From Cryptomeria japonica (Eukaryota; Streptophyta; Pinopsida; Cupressales; Cupressaceae), in assembly GCF_030272615.1 (NCBI RefSeq), contig NC_081415.1, positions 369,959,667 to 370,023,666 of the forward strand: a stretch of 64,000 bases of DNA, written 5' to 3'. Made by a program: the position numbers and the translations under genes. The notes beneath the pieces were generated by a model. The model saw only the letters and a program-made list of their open reading frames with translations. It ran no database searches and was not told the origin of the DNA. Of this stretch, positions 11,786 to 23,782 are shown in pieces; positions within the stretch are counted from its first letter, which is position 1; each line of letters opens with the position of its first letter.

Positions 11786-13231
11786 TGTAATGCCCCGCCA
11801 GGAAACCCCGAAGGGATTAAGCCATAACACAAGAATAGAGTGCAATCTTTTTTTTTTTTTTTTAAGTTACAACACATAAGATGCAACAAGATATCAAAGA
11901 TTTAGATTACATAGCGGAAGACATCAACTAACACCTAAAGAGTTTCCCAACGAGATTACTTAAATTTCACAATTTACTTAACTCACACAATTAATCCAAT
12001 AACTGATTATCTTAATAACGAGATAATTCATATTCAGGATAATTTCTTTCAGAAGATGGAAATATAAATCACAAGCGAAGATTCATCATTAAGATCCATT
12101 CATAATCTTCATTCAAGCTTTTCATTTAAAATTACAAACCATACATCTACATTCTAATACACTAGGATTTCATCATAACATAAGAGATCTTTCCAAGCAT
12201 ATTTAAATTCCTTAACAACAACTGAGTATAATTCATTACTCTAAGTTACACTCTTTCATATTCCAACTTATTGCATTTCAAAAGACGATTGCATACTAAC
12301 ATCTACGATAAATCTCATCTAAACCACTTATACATTCGATCATCATGGCATTCAAGAAGGGACTGAATATAAGCATTTAAAGTTAATTCCATTTACCCAC
12401 TTAACCATTCTAGCATAAGCTAATCATACATGATAAAGCTGAATAAAGGAAACATAAGAGAAAAACATCCCATAACACCATAATGATCTCGGAGTTCACC
12501 CCTAAAGGGCTACATCTCCGGGTCTGCTCAACTGCAAGACCCCTCTGATAATTAATAAAGTTAAGAATACAAGAGGTTACACCAATTACAATCCGGCCAT
12601 CAAGGCGAAACATGAACAATATACAACGACCGCATCGGTCAATTAATACATAAACGATCCCTGATAAGAACAGGATCCAGCTGAACATAATCAAAGCTAA
12701 AACAAAGGTCCAGAAGAGCATCCATAAAACTGAGTCATCACCACCCAAGGTCTAACATGAAACCGATACTCACAAGGCATAAACAAAGGGACGACCCACA
12801 AAGGTACTCTTAACAGGACAAAACGACAACACACTAGTGAACGTAGGGACAAGTGTCATCACACAACCTGGTATGGTTACCATGGCAAGTCTTCATAGGT
12901 CCCGGCCCCATACACTGGGTTACCCAGGCAACCTAATCTGAGCTTCCGGCCCATCCAAGCCTCATGTGGACCCACACATCCTCTCGTGAAGACAAGGATG
13001 GTGGTTTGCCATTTTAGGCCTTCTCACAGCATGTCGAATCTATGATAGCACTCGTCCCATGTGTGAGGCACATTATCTTATTTAGAGATTACATTCTAAT
13101 CTACTATTAGGTTATCACTTATTAGACTCACTTTCAACGGGTTACCCAGCAGCCACTTTGGGCGCGGCCCCCAATCGAAAGCCACTTTCCCATACGACAC
13201 TAGACTATACTCGGACGAACTCAAAACCAAG
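11786..13231. repeat. probable Ty3 LTR relative of the chromovirus LTR
   Basis: It starts TGTAATGCCCCGCCAGG and has a long T run about 65 bases in. The chromovirus LTRs at 31256 and 40171 show the same layout (TGTCATGCCC, then a T run). There is no coding potential of note and no second copy in the window, so this rests on one shared terminus and arrangement. It is interrupted at 13232 by another LTR-like start. Confidence 0.4.
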
Positions 13232-13642
13232 TGTAGCGTCCTAAAATTGTGACACTTGCAATTTCAACTGCATTTCGGTCTTCACGATGGCGACGCAACA
13301 TGCAACCTGAATGGAGACCCCAAAACTTGCTCACGACACTGAAAACTGCATTTTTCATGCACCCTGGCCTGAACCTCCTTGCACCCTGCTGCCCCGGGAG
13401 GTGGGACCAGAGCGCCCAGCGCCCTGGTCCTCCAGGACCATGGCGCCCAGCGCCCTGGTCCCTGGGTCCTATTTTGGGCCCGGTTTCCTAAGTGGTATCA
13501 GGTCTTTTCGTTTGCAATTTGGAAAATTACATTCCCTGGTCGGCCTAAGGTCGGGAAAATCAGTCTATCAGCCCTAATTGACAAGTATATAAATGACGTT
13601 TTCCTCTTTCATTTGATATGAGGAAAAAGGCATGGAAACTAT
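13232..13642 (+). repeat. probable LTR 5' part (Ty3-like), cut by assembly gap
   Basis: It starts TGTAGCGTCCTAAAATTG inside the preceding repeat and contains a GC-rich block with a duplicated GCGCCCAGCGCCCTGGTC (13411-13470). A TATATAAAT box lies at 13586-13594, about 355 bases from the start, as expected for a U3 promoter. The sequence runs into the 500-N gap, so the right end cannot be seen. Proline-rich frames through the GC block are not taken as genes. Confidence 0.4.
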
Positions 13643-14142
13643 NNNNNNNNNNNNNNNNNNNNNNNNNNNNNNNNNNNNNNNNNNNNNNNNNNNNNNNNNN
13701 NNNNNNNNNNNNNNNNNNNNNNNNNNNNNNNNNNNNNNNNNNNNNNNNNNNNNNNNNNNNNNNNNNNNNNNNNNNNNNNNNNNNNNNNNNNNNNNNNNNN
13801 NNNNNNNNNNNNNNNNNNNNNNNNNNNNNNNNNNNNNNNNNNNNNNNNNNNNNNNNNNNNNNNNNNNNNNNNNNNNNNNNNNNNNNNNNNNNNNNNNNNN
13901 NNNNNNNNNNNNNNNNNNNNNNNNNNNNNNNNNNNNNNNNNNNNNNNNNNNNNNNNNNNNNNNNNNNNNNNNNNNNNNNNNNNNNNNNNNNNNNNNNNNN
14001 NNNNNNNNNNNNNNNNNNNNNNNNNNNNNNNNNNNNNNNNNNNNNNNNNNNNNNNNNNNNNNNNNNNNNNNNNNNNNNNNNNNNNNNNNNNNNNNNNNNN
14101 NNNNNNNNNNNNNNNNNNNNNNNNNNNNNNNNNNNNNNNNNN
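13643..14142. other. assembly gap, 500 N
   Basis: This is exactly 500 N, the same length as the gap at 44682-45181. It therefore looks like a fixed placeholder for an unknown distance between scaffolded contigs. Any reading frame crossing it is an artefact. Confidence 0.98.
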
Positions 14143-14162
14143 CAGCCCCACAGTGGGCGCCA
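14143..14162 (-). promoter_or_regulatory. primer binding site, tRNA-Lys type, minus orientation
   Basis: Read on the minus strand this is TGGCGCCCACTGTGGGGCTG, three bases (TTT) after the LTR end CTCACACA. It resembles PBS sequences complementary to the 3' end of tRNA-Lys. It shows that the LTR at 14166-15581 is a 5' LTR whose internal region extends left across the gap, which matters for contig orientation. Confidence 0.75.
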
Positions 14163-14165
14163 AAA

Positions 14166-15581
14166 TGTGTGAGCTTGAATTTCATCCTTAGAATGTTACT
14201 TGTAATAAGTTAGTTTCACAAAATACAATGGAAATGCATACAGGAAATCCAAAATCCACCAATGAAACTACATGAAATACATACTAAAATAAAACATTAT
14301 TTTACCTTCATGGCTTATGTCTCATTATGTCCTAACTCCACTGTTCCTAGTTGCAGATGGTGTGCTCTCAGACAATGCATTGTTGGCTTCCAAGATGGCA
14401 TATGAAGAATGGACTGATAACTTGTAGTTAACTGATAGTATGATATGCAAAGCTACATGATTATGCTAAATGATACTATATGATAATATTGCTAAAATTA
14501 TATTTGTTATTTGCTAATTGCTTCAAAAACTCACAGATGCATAAGATTGGCTTGAAAACTATTTTTGAAGACTCTCTCTTCCTCTCAACTGAAGCTCTTG
14601 GTTTTATAGACTTTGAGATGATAAGATGATGTGGCTCAGATCAAGGGTCATGATCAGATCTGCAGATTTGAATGGCTATGAGCAAAGGTGAAGGTTGAGA
14701 GAAAGGGGGAAGGAGAAGACAAGTGTCACTCATCTCACCTTGACTAGGTTGCTGATTGAGGGAATCTAGGGATAGTTGGAGGAAATTTAGGCATGGTAGG
14801 ACAAGTGGACTCAAGGCCTTCCCAAGATGTAGGGGGTGTTGGAGAGAATATAGGAAATGGTTATGAAATGTGTGTACGTACACAATTTCATTAATTTTGG
14901 AGGTTGAAGATAAATCATGAATTAATATTTAAGGAATATTAATTTTTTTAGCCACATGTTTGATGAGTTGGCAAAGGGAAGATGAAGTGGAGATGGAGGG
15001 TGAGTTGGAAAAGGGATTAAATAATTTAGGAATTATTTAATATTTGAGACTATAGGATAGGAGAATAACTATTAAATATTAGATATTTAATTGCTTGGAG
15101 GAGATAATTAAATGTTAGATATTTAATTAACTTGATTAGAGGAATAATTAAATATTAGATATTTAATTAATTAGAGGAATAAGATAATTAAATATTAGAT
15201 ATTTAATTAACTTGGTTAGAGGAATAATTAAATATTAGATATTTAATTAATTAGAGGAATAAGATAATTAAATATTAGATATTTAATTAACTTGGTTAGA
15301 GGAATAATTAAATATTAGATATTTAATTAATTAGAGGAATAAGATAATTAAATATTAGATTTCTAATTAATTAAAGGAATAAGATAATTAAATATTAGAT
15401 ATTTAATTAATTCGGAAGAATAGGATAATGAATTAATTAATAAAATATTAATTAATAGAAAGATATGAAAATGAATTAAATCAATTAATCTTTTCGAATT
15501 AACTATTTAATAGAAAAATAAATATTAAATAAATATAAAATATTTATTTAATTGCTTATAGCCAATTTTTAGGTGTATACA
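14166..15581 (-). repeat. Tat LTR in minus orientation (5' LTR with PBS)
   Basis: On the minus strand it starts TGTATACACC at 15581 and ends CTCACACA at 14166. It is an inverted copy of the LTR at 55514-56882. Over 14821-14972 I count about one mismatch to that LTR, but about a dozen or more to the LTR at 29952-31118. It contains nine 40-bp minisatellite units (15068-15412); the 55514 LTR has eight and the 29952 LTR about three. It directly abuts element H sequence at GCATT (15582-15586). Confidence 0.9.
15068..15412. repeat. 40-bp AT-rich minisatellite within Tat LTR, nine units
   Basis: Units share the near-palindromic core TTAAATATTAGATATTTAA and recur at exactly 40 bases (for example at 15151, 15191, 15231, 15271, 15311, 15351 and 15391). 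Two alternating spacers are seen (ACTTGGTTAGAGGAA and TTAGAGGAATAAGA). The corresponding array at 55681-55980 has eight units. Confidence 0.9.
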
Positions 15582-17992
15582 GCATTAAAAATCAAGAACA
15601 TTTGACTAGCATATTGCATAATCATTCATTTGCATTTCCATATAGATCATTGCATCATTTAAAGTTAAATAATAATTTTCATTTGCATCCAAGGTCTTCA
15701 AAATCAAAATCAAAAATCAAAAAAAAGAAAACCATTATTGCATCATCTAGATCATTATCATAAAGCAAGGAAAGAAAAATCATCATCATATCATCATCCA
15801 TCTAATCACTGCATCCATATAATCAAGGCATGTAGATCATAAAATAGAGTAACATGCATAATAAAGATCATCATCATATAGAGTCCATGTCTGCATATAG
15901 ATCATCATAAAACAATAAAAGTCCAAGTATACAATGATATTAGATAAACAATACAAGTGCCTCCAAATCAAGTCACGACTGTCCTGTACCACTACCACCT
16001 GACTTTGTTTGTCTCTGTGGCTGTGGGCGAGAAGATCCTCCAGATGCCTGTCTCCCATGATCACCACTCCTCTGAGGAGGTCCCATGACTCCACCACTGC
16101 TAGTATCCATCAACATGATGGTATGATAACTACATGCTCTCTGGCTCTCTGCGACTACCTCCTCATATAGTCATCGCCAACGGGAAGTCTCCTTCCCAGC
16201 CCAAACTACTGCTCTAACAGTGTCAGCTGAGAGAGTACCCGATCCAACCTGCTGAATATGATCAAGAAGGCCCTAAGTATCCTATTGTCTCCTAACAACT
16301 CTATCCCTCTCAGCCATGAAAGTTTGTACCTGTGCTCAAAGCTAATCAATCTATGCTCTAAGACTATCAATGGTCTCCTGCTCTGGCATATCATGCTCTA
16401 GTGCATCCTGCTCTGGTAAATCCTATTGTGGCGCATGATCCCCAATCCCCTCATCACCACCTCCCTATCCACTTGTTGGAATCTCAGTCCAAGTAGCTCT
16501 CAGAACCTGTTGTTTAATAAGTGGAACATGATCCTCTAGATCCTCATCCTCTCCACCATGAGCTAAAATAACCCTAAGGTCTGGCTGAATCTAACCAAAA
16601 TCAATGTCTCTCTCGCAACCCCCATCGAGTACAATCATCCTACCTCCTCCTATCAATGGCAACCCTCTCAGTGATCTCATCCCTGCCCTACTAGTATCCC
16701 TCCCAATCCATCCAACATCTCTCCCACCCATAGGACGTGGTCTCCCAATCTTGCCAACTAGTCCAAACTGTCCTCCACGAACTCTCAATTGACTTGCCCT
16801 TCGTTTAGGTCTCCTACCACCCCCACCTCCATCCCCACCCTCATCTCCATCTCCCCCAGCCTCCTAAGCAGCTCTAAGCTCTCATCTTTGTCTCTGTCTC
16901 CTAAAAACTAGATCATCTGAATCATCATCCTCATCTCCTGAGCTGGGAAGAGGATCTGTTGGATCAGTAATACAAGGACATGGATGTGCTAGTATATACT
17001 GAGCATACTCTGAAGTAACACCAGGATCAAGAATGTGCAATCTCATATCATAAGCCACTCTTGGAGTAGCAAGAAACTCTGCGCGAGCAATCTCAAATGA
17101 CAAAGAAGGTCCCCAATCTTGCCTATCTCAGTACCGTTGAGCATATATCATCACACCAGTAGGCATAGGTTGAATGATACCAAATTGTCTAAGAATGTGA
17201 CTAATCAACTATTGCTCAATAATGTAAGGAGTCTGACCAATGAGATATCTACTCTACATAATAAATGGTAATGTATGTGCATCATCCATCCATGGCTCAC
17301 AATCAACATATGGTCTCTAAGCGATACTATCCAATGAATCAAGAAACCAACACCAATACTCCATCTTACCCAGCTTATGCTGAGTAAGGATACCTACATA
17401 TAGATACACATATGGTTGCCTCCCTCCACAAACTCTGTGATGGATAGGCCGAGTAATAGCAATGTGCTCCTAGCACCAGATCTGCAATAGTGTGCATCCT
17501 GTAGACAAACTAGCACTCTCATCATACACCACCTAATGACGATCATGATATAAATGAGCCAGCATACAAACACCCCTAACATATCGAGTCCGATGTTGCA
17601 TCATACTCTGAAGAATCTCACCCCATCCAACAGCAAAACCTCGCGATCACCTATCAGGAAAAATAAATCCTCCAATCAAACTAGCAAGAATCATAGGGAG
17701 AGTCTCATAATACATAACCATGTCCTCCCATCAGATCTCTCCTCTACAGATGCTCTCATCAACAAAAACGGCTCTACAAGCCTCTATCCCAACACGATCC
17801 TGAAAATCATACTACACTAACTCGCCAGTCACTGGGATGTGCAGAATCCTATAGACATCCTCGAACGTCACACTAATCTCACCCGTGGGTAGGTGGAAAG
17901 TGTTATGCTCACTGTCCCATCTCTCGACTAACACCATCAACAATCCTCTATTATGCATAATCTCAGGCATATACAACAGATGGCATAAACCG
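15582..17992 (-). pseudogene. element H: antisense plant-mobile-domain gene, C-terminal part
   Basis: This is the second copy of the gene described at 51900-54135, on the minus strand, antisense to the Tat element that carries it. It matches that copy nearly end to end with a visible level of substitution. Recognisable pieces, right to left, are the PMD core (17990-17200; includes the EYWCWFLDSL region), then SFEIARAEFLATPRVAYDMRLHILDPGVTSEYAQY (start) with an acidic DEDDDSDD run near 16930, and a Gly/Arg-rich tail. Many frames are broken. Element D split the gene at 17992; the N-terminal part resumes at 28678. The first 250 bases (15582-15830) are ATCATTTGCAT-rich non-coding sequence matching B near 51590-51800. 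Confidence 0.75.
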
Positions 17993-19980
17993 TGTTGGGT
18001 CTCAAATCAACAGATTGAATAGGTTCTAAGGAAATGCCAACTCCTATGCTCAAGCCCTCCAATTGACTTGGCCAACTTATAGAGTGAACCTATCTGGTTA
18101 CTAACTCTCTCACTTTAGGCTCTACAGGACCTAGGCAGGTGTACCTACTCACTAGTTGTTCCTTCAACTAATGCCTTTTATACCAGATTTAGTGTCTTGA
18201 TCTGACTTCCTCCTATCTCAGAATGGCATAAGCTCCTAGGATGGAGATATAGCAAATGAGTTCAAGATTGTTGTTGTAGAACCTATTTGATCTTTGTGCT
18301 TGAAATATATATATATACACTATTGCTAATTTATTCTAGAATTCCTACTTAGCTACTCCTATTACTTTTAATGTGAAAGTATGAATTGATGAGTTGTATT
18401 TTATAGATGACCAATGCCTTTCTTTGTTGTTTGGGATACAGAGTCTTTATATCTCTTTAGGACTTATTGTGTAAACTTGTGAGACAGTTTTTAAACCCAC
18501 CCCCTCTTGATGAGTCCGTCAATTATTGTTTCTTATGAGCTCTACTTCAATGTCTATATTGTAAACCGCCTGAATGAATTTAACTCTAACCTTAAGAGAC
18601 CATCCAAGGAACAATTACAATTTGCAAGTAAATCTTTTTGATCCAAATCTACAATATGAAACACATAATTTTACTGGAAGAACACAAATAACCTTATCTC
18701 CTTTAGATAATATCATAAGCAACTGCCTACAGAAAAATACAGTAATCCGCAACACATATGCAAAGGAAAAACAACTGATTATATTATATATTCACCAAAA
18801 TAGTACAGTGGTAAGCCTGAGGCTATAATCTACTTCTTGTTCTAATTATTATCCTCCATATTACAAAAGCTCCCTCCTTTATATGAGAGTATACATTATC
18901 ACCAAGCATTGTGGCTTTTCAACATATAACCATTAACTAACACCTTTGTTTTGAATATCACTTCGATCAAGTATTTCCTTCATTCATCAAAATATTGTAT
19001 TCAGTCGCTATGGCTGTCTCCTCACTGCTACCTATCTGATATCCATCTGGTTTTTATGTCAAGAAACCTTGGGATTCGGTGACCTCCTTTATTTTTCCAC
19101 CAAAATACTTCTTCCATCGATATCACTATGCCCCATCGATGAATGGATCAATTGTCTCACAGAAGCCTTTCTTTATCCTCCCTTGTTGTTTTCCACCAAT
19201 AAAGTTGTATCGGCAAAACCACATGTATCGGAGACATGCCTTTTAGCCTCCTCAAAACCTATTTCCTCATCGATATATATATGATGTCCATCGGGTTTCA
19301 TGTCGAAGAAACCTTGGGCTTCAGTAACTTCCTTTATCCTTCCATCAAAACACATTTTCTATCGACATCACTACACTCCTTCAATCAATGGGTCTATTAT
19401 TTCATCGAGGCCATCTTTCTTTTGATGATTTGCTTCCACTATCATCTTTCATCGATGAGCTCATTAGTAATATTCCTCAATAAAGTTGCATTGGTAAAAC
19501 CACGCATATCGATAACATGCCTTTTAGCCTCCTCAAAACTCATATCCTTATCGATATCTTTTATCGTTGTAGCTTCCTTCTGTCTGATCAACCTTATTCT
19601 TTCAATGAGAACGTTTCTTTCGGTGAGTCCCTTTGCACCAATGGTATTATCTCCTTGAAGACCTTTTCCCATTGATGAAAACCATCTCTACTTTCCTCGA
19701 TATATTTTGTCAATGGAATTACTGTCTTCAATGAGTCCTTTCTGAAGTTCATCGGTGTTTCCTTTCTTTGATGGCCCTTCTATATCAATGAGACATCGTT
19801 GGGTCTCATCGATACTATTTGAATCCGAATATCTTTATAGGATGCTATTATACCCGCTTGATGACTTGTGGGCTATCATGGTATTAATGAAAATGATGAT
19901 TTCTTCTAACAATAGGGGGCTTTTATGATTAAATTTCTCAAATCAAGATATTTTACTTAATTCAAATTTGATGCTCAACA
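17993..19980 (-). repeat. element D 3' LTR
   Basis: On the plus strand it runs TGTTGGGTCTC to GATGCTCAACA and pairs with 26669-28672. It includes a tandem duplication of about 245 bases (19038-19281 and 19282-19550) rich in ATCGAT motifs. Frames of 60-140 codons in it are duplicated with the LTR and are not convincing genes. Confidence 0.95.
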
Positions 19981-20128
19981 GTGGCTCTGACTAGGGATAG
20001 GGGTATGCTACGGATACCGTCAAGAATCTAGACTCTTTGGTTTATGTATAAGGAAAGAATATTTAAAGGAAATGTGGTTTTTACAATGGCAGTGAAACCT
20101 AAACTATTGTACATGAAGAAGGCCCCTT

Positions 20129-21420
20129 TTAAGAAAAGAAATTTTTCAAGAACTGTCCATGTATAGGAAATTCTTGAATTTCTCCTATAGTATTTTGGAG
20201 AAAATAAGAATCTTCTCCTGCTTTATCCGTAATCACATACAGTCCAAGCCATAAAGCTTCAAACTTGCCATGTTTACCCTTATCTTGACTCCTGGCATTC
20301 CACATCAAAACCAAATCACCAATTTTAAATTTTCAGTCTATTATTCTTTTGTCATATAGCCTTTTCATCTGATTCTGGATTTTAATGTTTTGTTCTTGAG
20401 CTTCTACCCTGACTTCATCAAGCTCTACCAATTGCATCAGCCTCTCTTGTAAAGGGTCATCAATCTCTATTCCTTCTTGTGTTATGAATTTATGTATAGG
20501 TAGGAGGTTATCCAAAGGGAGTCTTGCCTTTTTGCCATAAACCAGTTCATATGGAGACTTCCCTATAGATTTTTTTACTGTCACTCTATCTGCCCATAAT
20601 GCTAAATTTAGCTTTGAGTCCCATGCCTTTTTATTCTATCCCCACACCCTTTTGATGATTTTTAGGATGTTTTTGTTGCTTGACTCAGCCTGCCCAATAC
20701 CTTGAGGGTGGTAAGGGGATGAATGAGATATTGCGATGCCATACTCTTCACAAAAGGTATTAAATTCTTCAGACCTAAAAGCAATGCCGTTATCAGAGAT
20801 GATTCTTGCAGGAACACCAAATCTAGTAATGATATTTTCCAGTATGAATTTCACCACCACTTTACTGGTAGCCTGTTTAGTAGGTATTGCTTCCACCCAT
20901 TTGGTAAAGTAGTCTGTGGCAACCAAAATCCACCTATGTCCTCCACTTGACTTTTTTGATATTTCTCCTATAAAGTCTATTCCCCACTACTGAAATGGTT
21001 CTTCAACTTGCATTGGTCTTAGTGGGAGTGATCCTTGATATTTCATTTTGCCCAAAAATTTCTGACAGGCCTCACACTTCCTAACATAAGCATAGGAATC
21101 ATTGAAGACTCGTGGCCAAAATAACCAGCTCTCAATATCTTGTGTGTGGTAGTTTTGGCTGAGAAATGACCACCACAAACCCCTTCATGCATCTCTTGTA
21201 GGATTTTCTCTGCTTGATGTTCATCTAAGCATAACAATAATATCCCATCCCTGTTCTTCCAATACAAATCTCCATTGATGATCACATATCTTGCGGATTT
21301 TAATTTCAGTGTTCTCTTTTGATTATCAATCATATCATCTGGACATTTTATGTGTTTGAGAAAGTACATGATGTCTATATACCAGGCTGTATTTTCAATA
21401 CTAAAATTGGCTTCATCCAT
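20129..21420 (-). pseudogene. element D integrase
   Basis: Ty3-type integrase. From the N-terminal side: MHEGVCGGHFSAKTTTHKIL then CEACQKFLGK (HHCC zinc region), WGIDFIGE (first Asp), VATDYFTKWVEAIPTKQAT, IISDNGIAFRSEEF (second Asp) and GQAESSNKN (catalytic Glu). The DDE triad is intact. A C-terminal segment follows (KSIGKSPYELVYGKKARLP; GLYVITDKAGEDSYFLQ). A TAG at 20987-20989 replaces Gln in EEPFQ-Q-WGIDF. Further breaks lie near 20330 and 20635. No chromodomain is seen, as expected for Tat elements. Confidence 0.9.
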
Positions 21421-21570
21421 GCCAACCTCATTTACCTAAAATTCTTCAACCTTTTCTCCTTCCATAAGTTTAGCTAGTCCCTGGCATTTGATAACTTGGG
21501 AAATTTTCAGCTCAATATTGAATTCTTGAATCTGATTGATCCATTTGCACCTTTTCCCTATGACCTCAGT

Positions 21571-22760
21571 CTACCTGAATATGTCTTTTACCGCTGCATT
21601 AGGAACATGTGCTATGACTTCTGCACCTACCAAATATGGTATGAATTGTTTTACTACTTTTACCAGGGCATAAGCTTGCTTTTCATTTAGGTCATATTTA
21701 ATTTCAGATGAATTCAGTGACTTACTGAAATATGCCATAGGCTGTTCATAATTATCCTGGTTCTTTTGTAGCAAGACTGCCACTACTGTATGGCATGGTG
21801 CAAATGAAAAAACCAAGAAGAGTTTATTAAAATCTGGGGATATCAATACTGGTGCCTCATATATTGCCCTCTTTATGTTTATAAATGCATCTAATGTCTC
21901 TGCATCCCAATCAATTCTAGATTCCTTTTTCAACATCCTCACTATAGGTTTTATGATATCTACAAAATTAAGAATGAACCTCTTGACAAAATTGATTTGT
22001 CCCAAAAATGATTGAATAGCTTTGACAGTCTTTGGGATAGGCACTTCATTTATTGCATCTATTCTTTCGGGGTCAATTTTCACCCCTTCCTTGGATACTA
22101 TGTGTCCCAGGAGCTTCCCTTCTTTAATTGCGAAGTGACATTTCTTCAGGTTGAGGGAAATTCCATATTCCAGGGCTTTCTTGAATATCTTCTCAAGGTG
22201 ACCACAATGGTCTTCAACCCTTTTTGAAAAGGTTGTTAAATCATCTTGATACACTACCATTATTACATCAATCAGTTCTACAAACCCTACATCCATTGCC
22301 CTCTGAAATGTTGCTCCTGCATTTGTTAATCCAAATGGCATTCTTGCATACACATATGTGCCCCATGGTGTTGTGAAATTTGTCTTATATTGTTCAGCTT
22401 CTTTAACTTTCACCTGATTATACCCCGAGAATCCATCCATCGTGGACAATAAATCACATCCAGTTACTTTCTGTGGCATATTATCCATGTTTGGCAAAGG
22501 ATAATTATCTTTTAATGATGATATGTTCAGATTTCTGAAGTCCACACATAGTCTTATGTCCCCATTTTTCTTTCTGACAGGCACCAGGTTTGAAATCTAG
22601 GTAGAATATCTACAAGGTTTGATTATCCCTGCATCTTTCATCTTTATTATTTCCTCTTTCATTTTAGGTAGTAAAGTCAGATTTATAGGTCTTCGTTTTT
22701 GTTTGTATGGTTTAGCATCAGGTTTGAGAGGTATCTCATGTTGGAAAAGATCTTCATTGT
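21571..22760 (-). pseudogene. element D reverse transcriptase with Ty3 RNase H
   Basis: A 337-codon open stretch starts at 22584, but the domain begins further upstream (MKDAGIIKPCRYST, stop, ISNLVPVRKKNG). That TAG stands where Trp is expected. Motifs in order: RLCVDFRNLN, DLLSTMDGFSGYNQV, MPFGLTNAGATFQRAMD, VVYQDDLTTFSK (YQDD where YLDD is usual), LNLKKCHFAIKEGKLLGHIV, FLGQINFVKRFI. The RT-linked RNase H then reads LFLVFSFAPCHTVVAVLLQK and MAYFSKSLNSSEIKY. Its expected catalytic acidic residue is missing, consistent with this domain being degenerate where a second RNase H is present. Confidence 0.93.
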
Positions 22761-23019
22761 ATACTTTGAGGTCATCATAGGACCATGCAAATACATGCTT
22801 ATATTTTTTGAGTAACCTTACTAACTACTGCTTCATTTCAGGGGTCAATTTATTACCAATAAAAACATGCCTTGGTGATTCTTTGCTTCCCAAATCAATC
22901 TGCTCAACATCAGTCTCTTTGACTGAGGCTCCTTTGATCTCGACTTTGTCCTGTATATTGAAAGCTCTTTCTAATGTGACTAATCCTCTAGGTATCTTAT
23001 TAGATTTTAACTTTATGAT

Positions 23020-23601
23020 TTATTGTCCCAACAAAGTCTCCTTCCCATTTGTCATCTCTACAAAGTTATTAAAATTGATAGCTTGTGCTTGGTAGTGATC
23101 CATACAATGCAAAAACTTTAACAAATCATTGTCATCATGAAAAACTTGCCAGTTGTACAAATTATCTGGAACAGAAGGCCTGACTTTTATTTCCATTTCT
23201 GAGACTCCATTCAGTGTTATGTCATTCTCCTTCAAAGCAACATTGGCCAAGAAGTCAGCCATGATGTTCTTTGATATGTCAATCCATTTTATTTGGAAAG
23301 CATCAAATACTTCTATGGTATCCCATACAGCATCCCTGTATTGTTTCAACCTGAGATGTTTGGAGGCATATTTTTGTTTGATTTGAGATATTACTAGTTA
23401 TGAGTCTCCAAAGACACTGAGCAATTTGATTCCATGCTTGGTAGTCACATTTAGTCCAGTGAGTAAAGCTTCATATTCTGCAATGTTATTTGTACACTCA
23501 AACATTAGTTTAAAAGAATATTTGAACGTCTCTCCATTTGGTGAAATAAATATGATCCCAGCCCCACTTCCTTCCTTGCTGCATGATCCATCAAAGTACA
23601 T
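23020..23601 (-). pseudogene. element D archaeal-type RNase H, upstream of RT
   Basis: The extra RNase H typical of Tat elements. Motifs are MYFDGSCSKEGSGAGIIFIS (first Asp), ECTNNIAEYEALLTGL (Glu), SVFGDS (Asp) and, after a stop, LVISQIKQKYASKHLRLKQY with a late KNIMADFLANVAL segment. The active-site acids are present. A TAA at 23398-23400 sits exactly where relatives have Gln (GDSQLV), consistent with CAA to TAA decay. Unlike in elements B and C, this domain lies between protease and RT. Confidence 0.88.
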
Positions 23602-23782
23602 CTTCCATACTTGATCTTTACTCTACTTGACTGTAGACTCTATTGGGTTCAATCCTCTCAATTTTTATTTTCATCAACTCTACTTTGAAGTTGTCCATAT
23701 CTTACTAGATGAAACATACTGAATCAATAGGTTCCACCTCGATGATGTATTCAGAGCGAGGCTCTCTCTCAATCCTTACCTC

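Noticed and set aside
13249-13621. Proline-rich frames in the GC-rich block
   Set aside because: They overlap in three frames within an LTR-like sequence holding an 18-bp duplication; no domain is recognisable.
13574-14213. Reading frames of 170-200 codons on both strands
   Set aside because: They consist almost entirely of the 500-N gap.
15068-15412. A CRISPR-like array (regular 40-bp spacing)
   Set aside because: Units are tandem with near-identical spacers and lie in a plant LTR; this is a minisatellite.
19069-19672. Frames of 60-140 codons in the element D LTR, repeated at 27761-28437
   Set aside because: They are located wholly in LTR sequence, arise from the internal 245-bp duplication and show no known domain.
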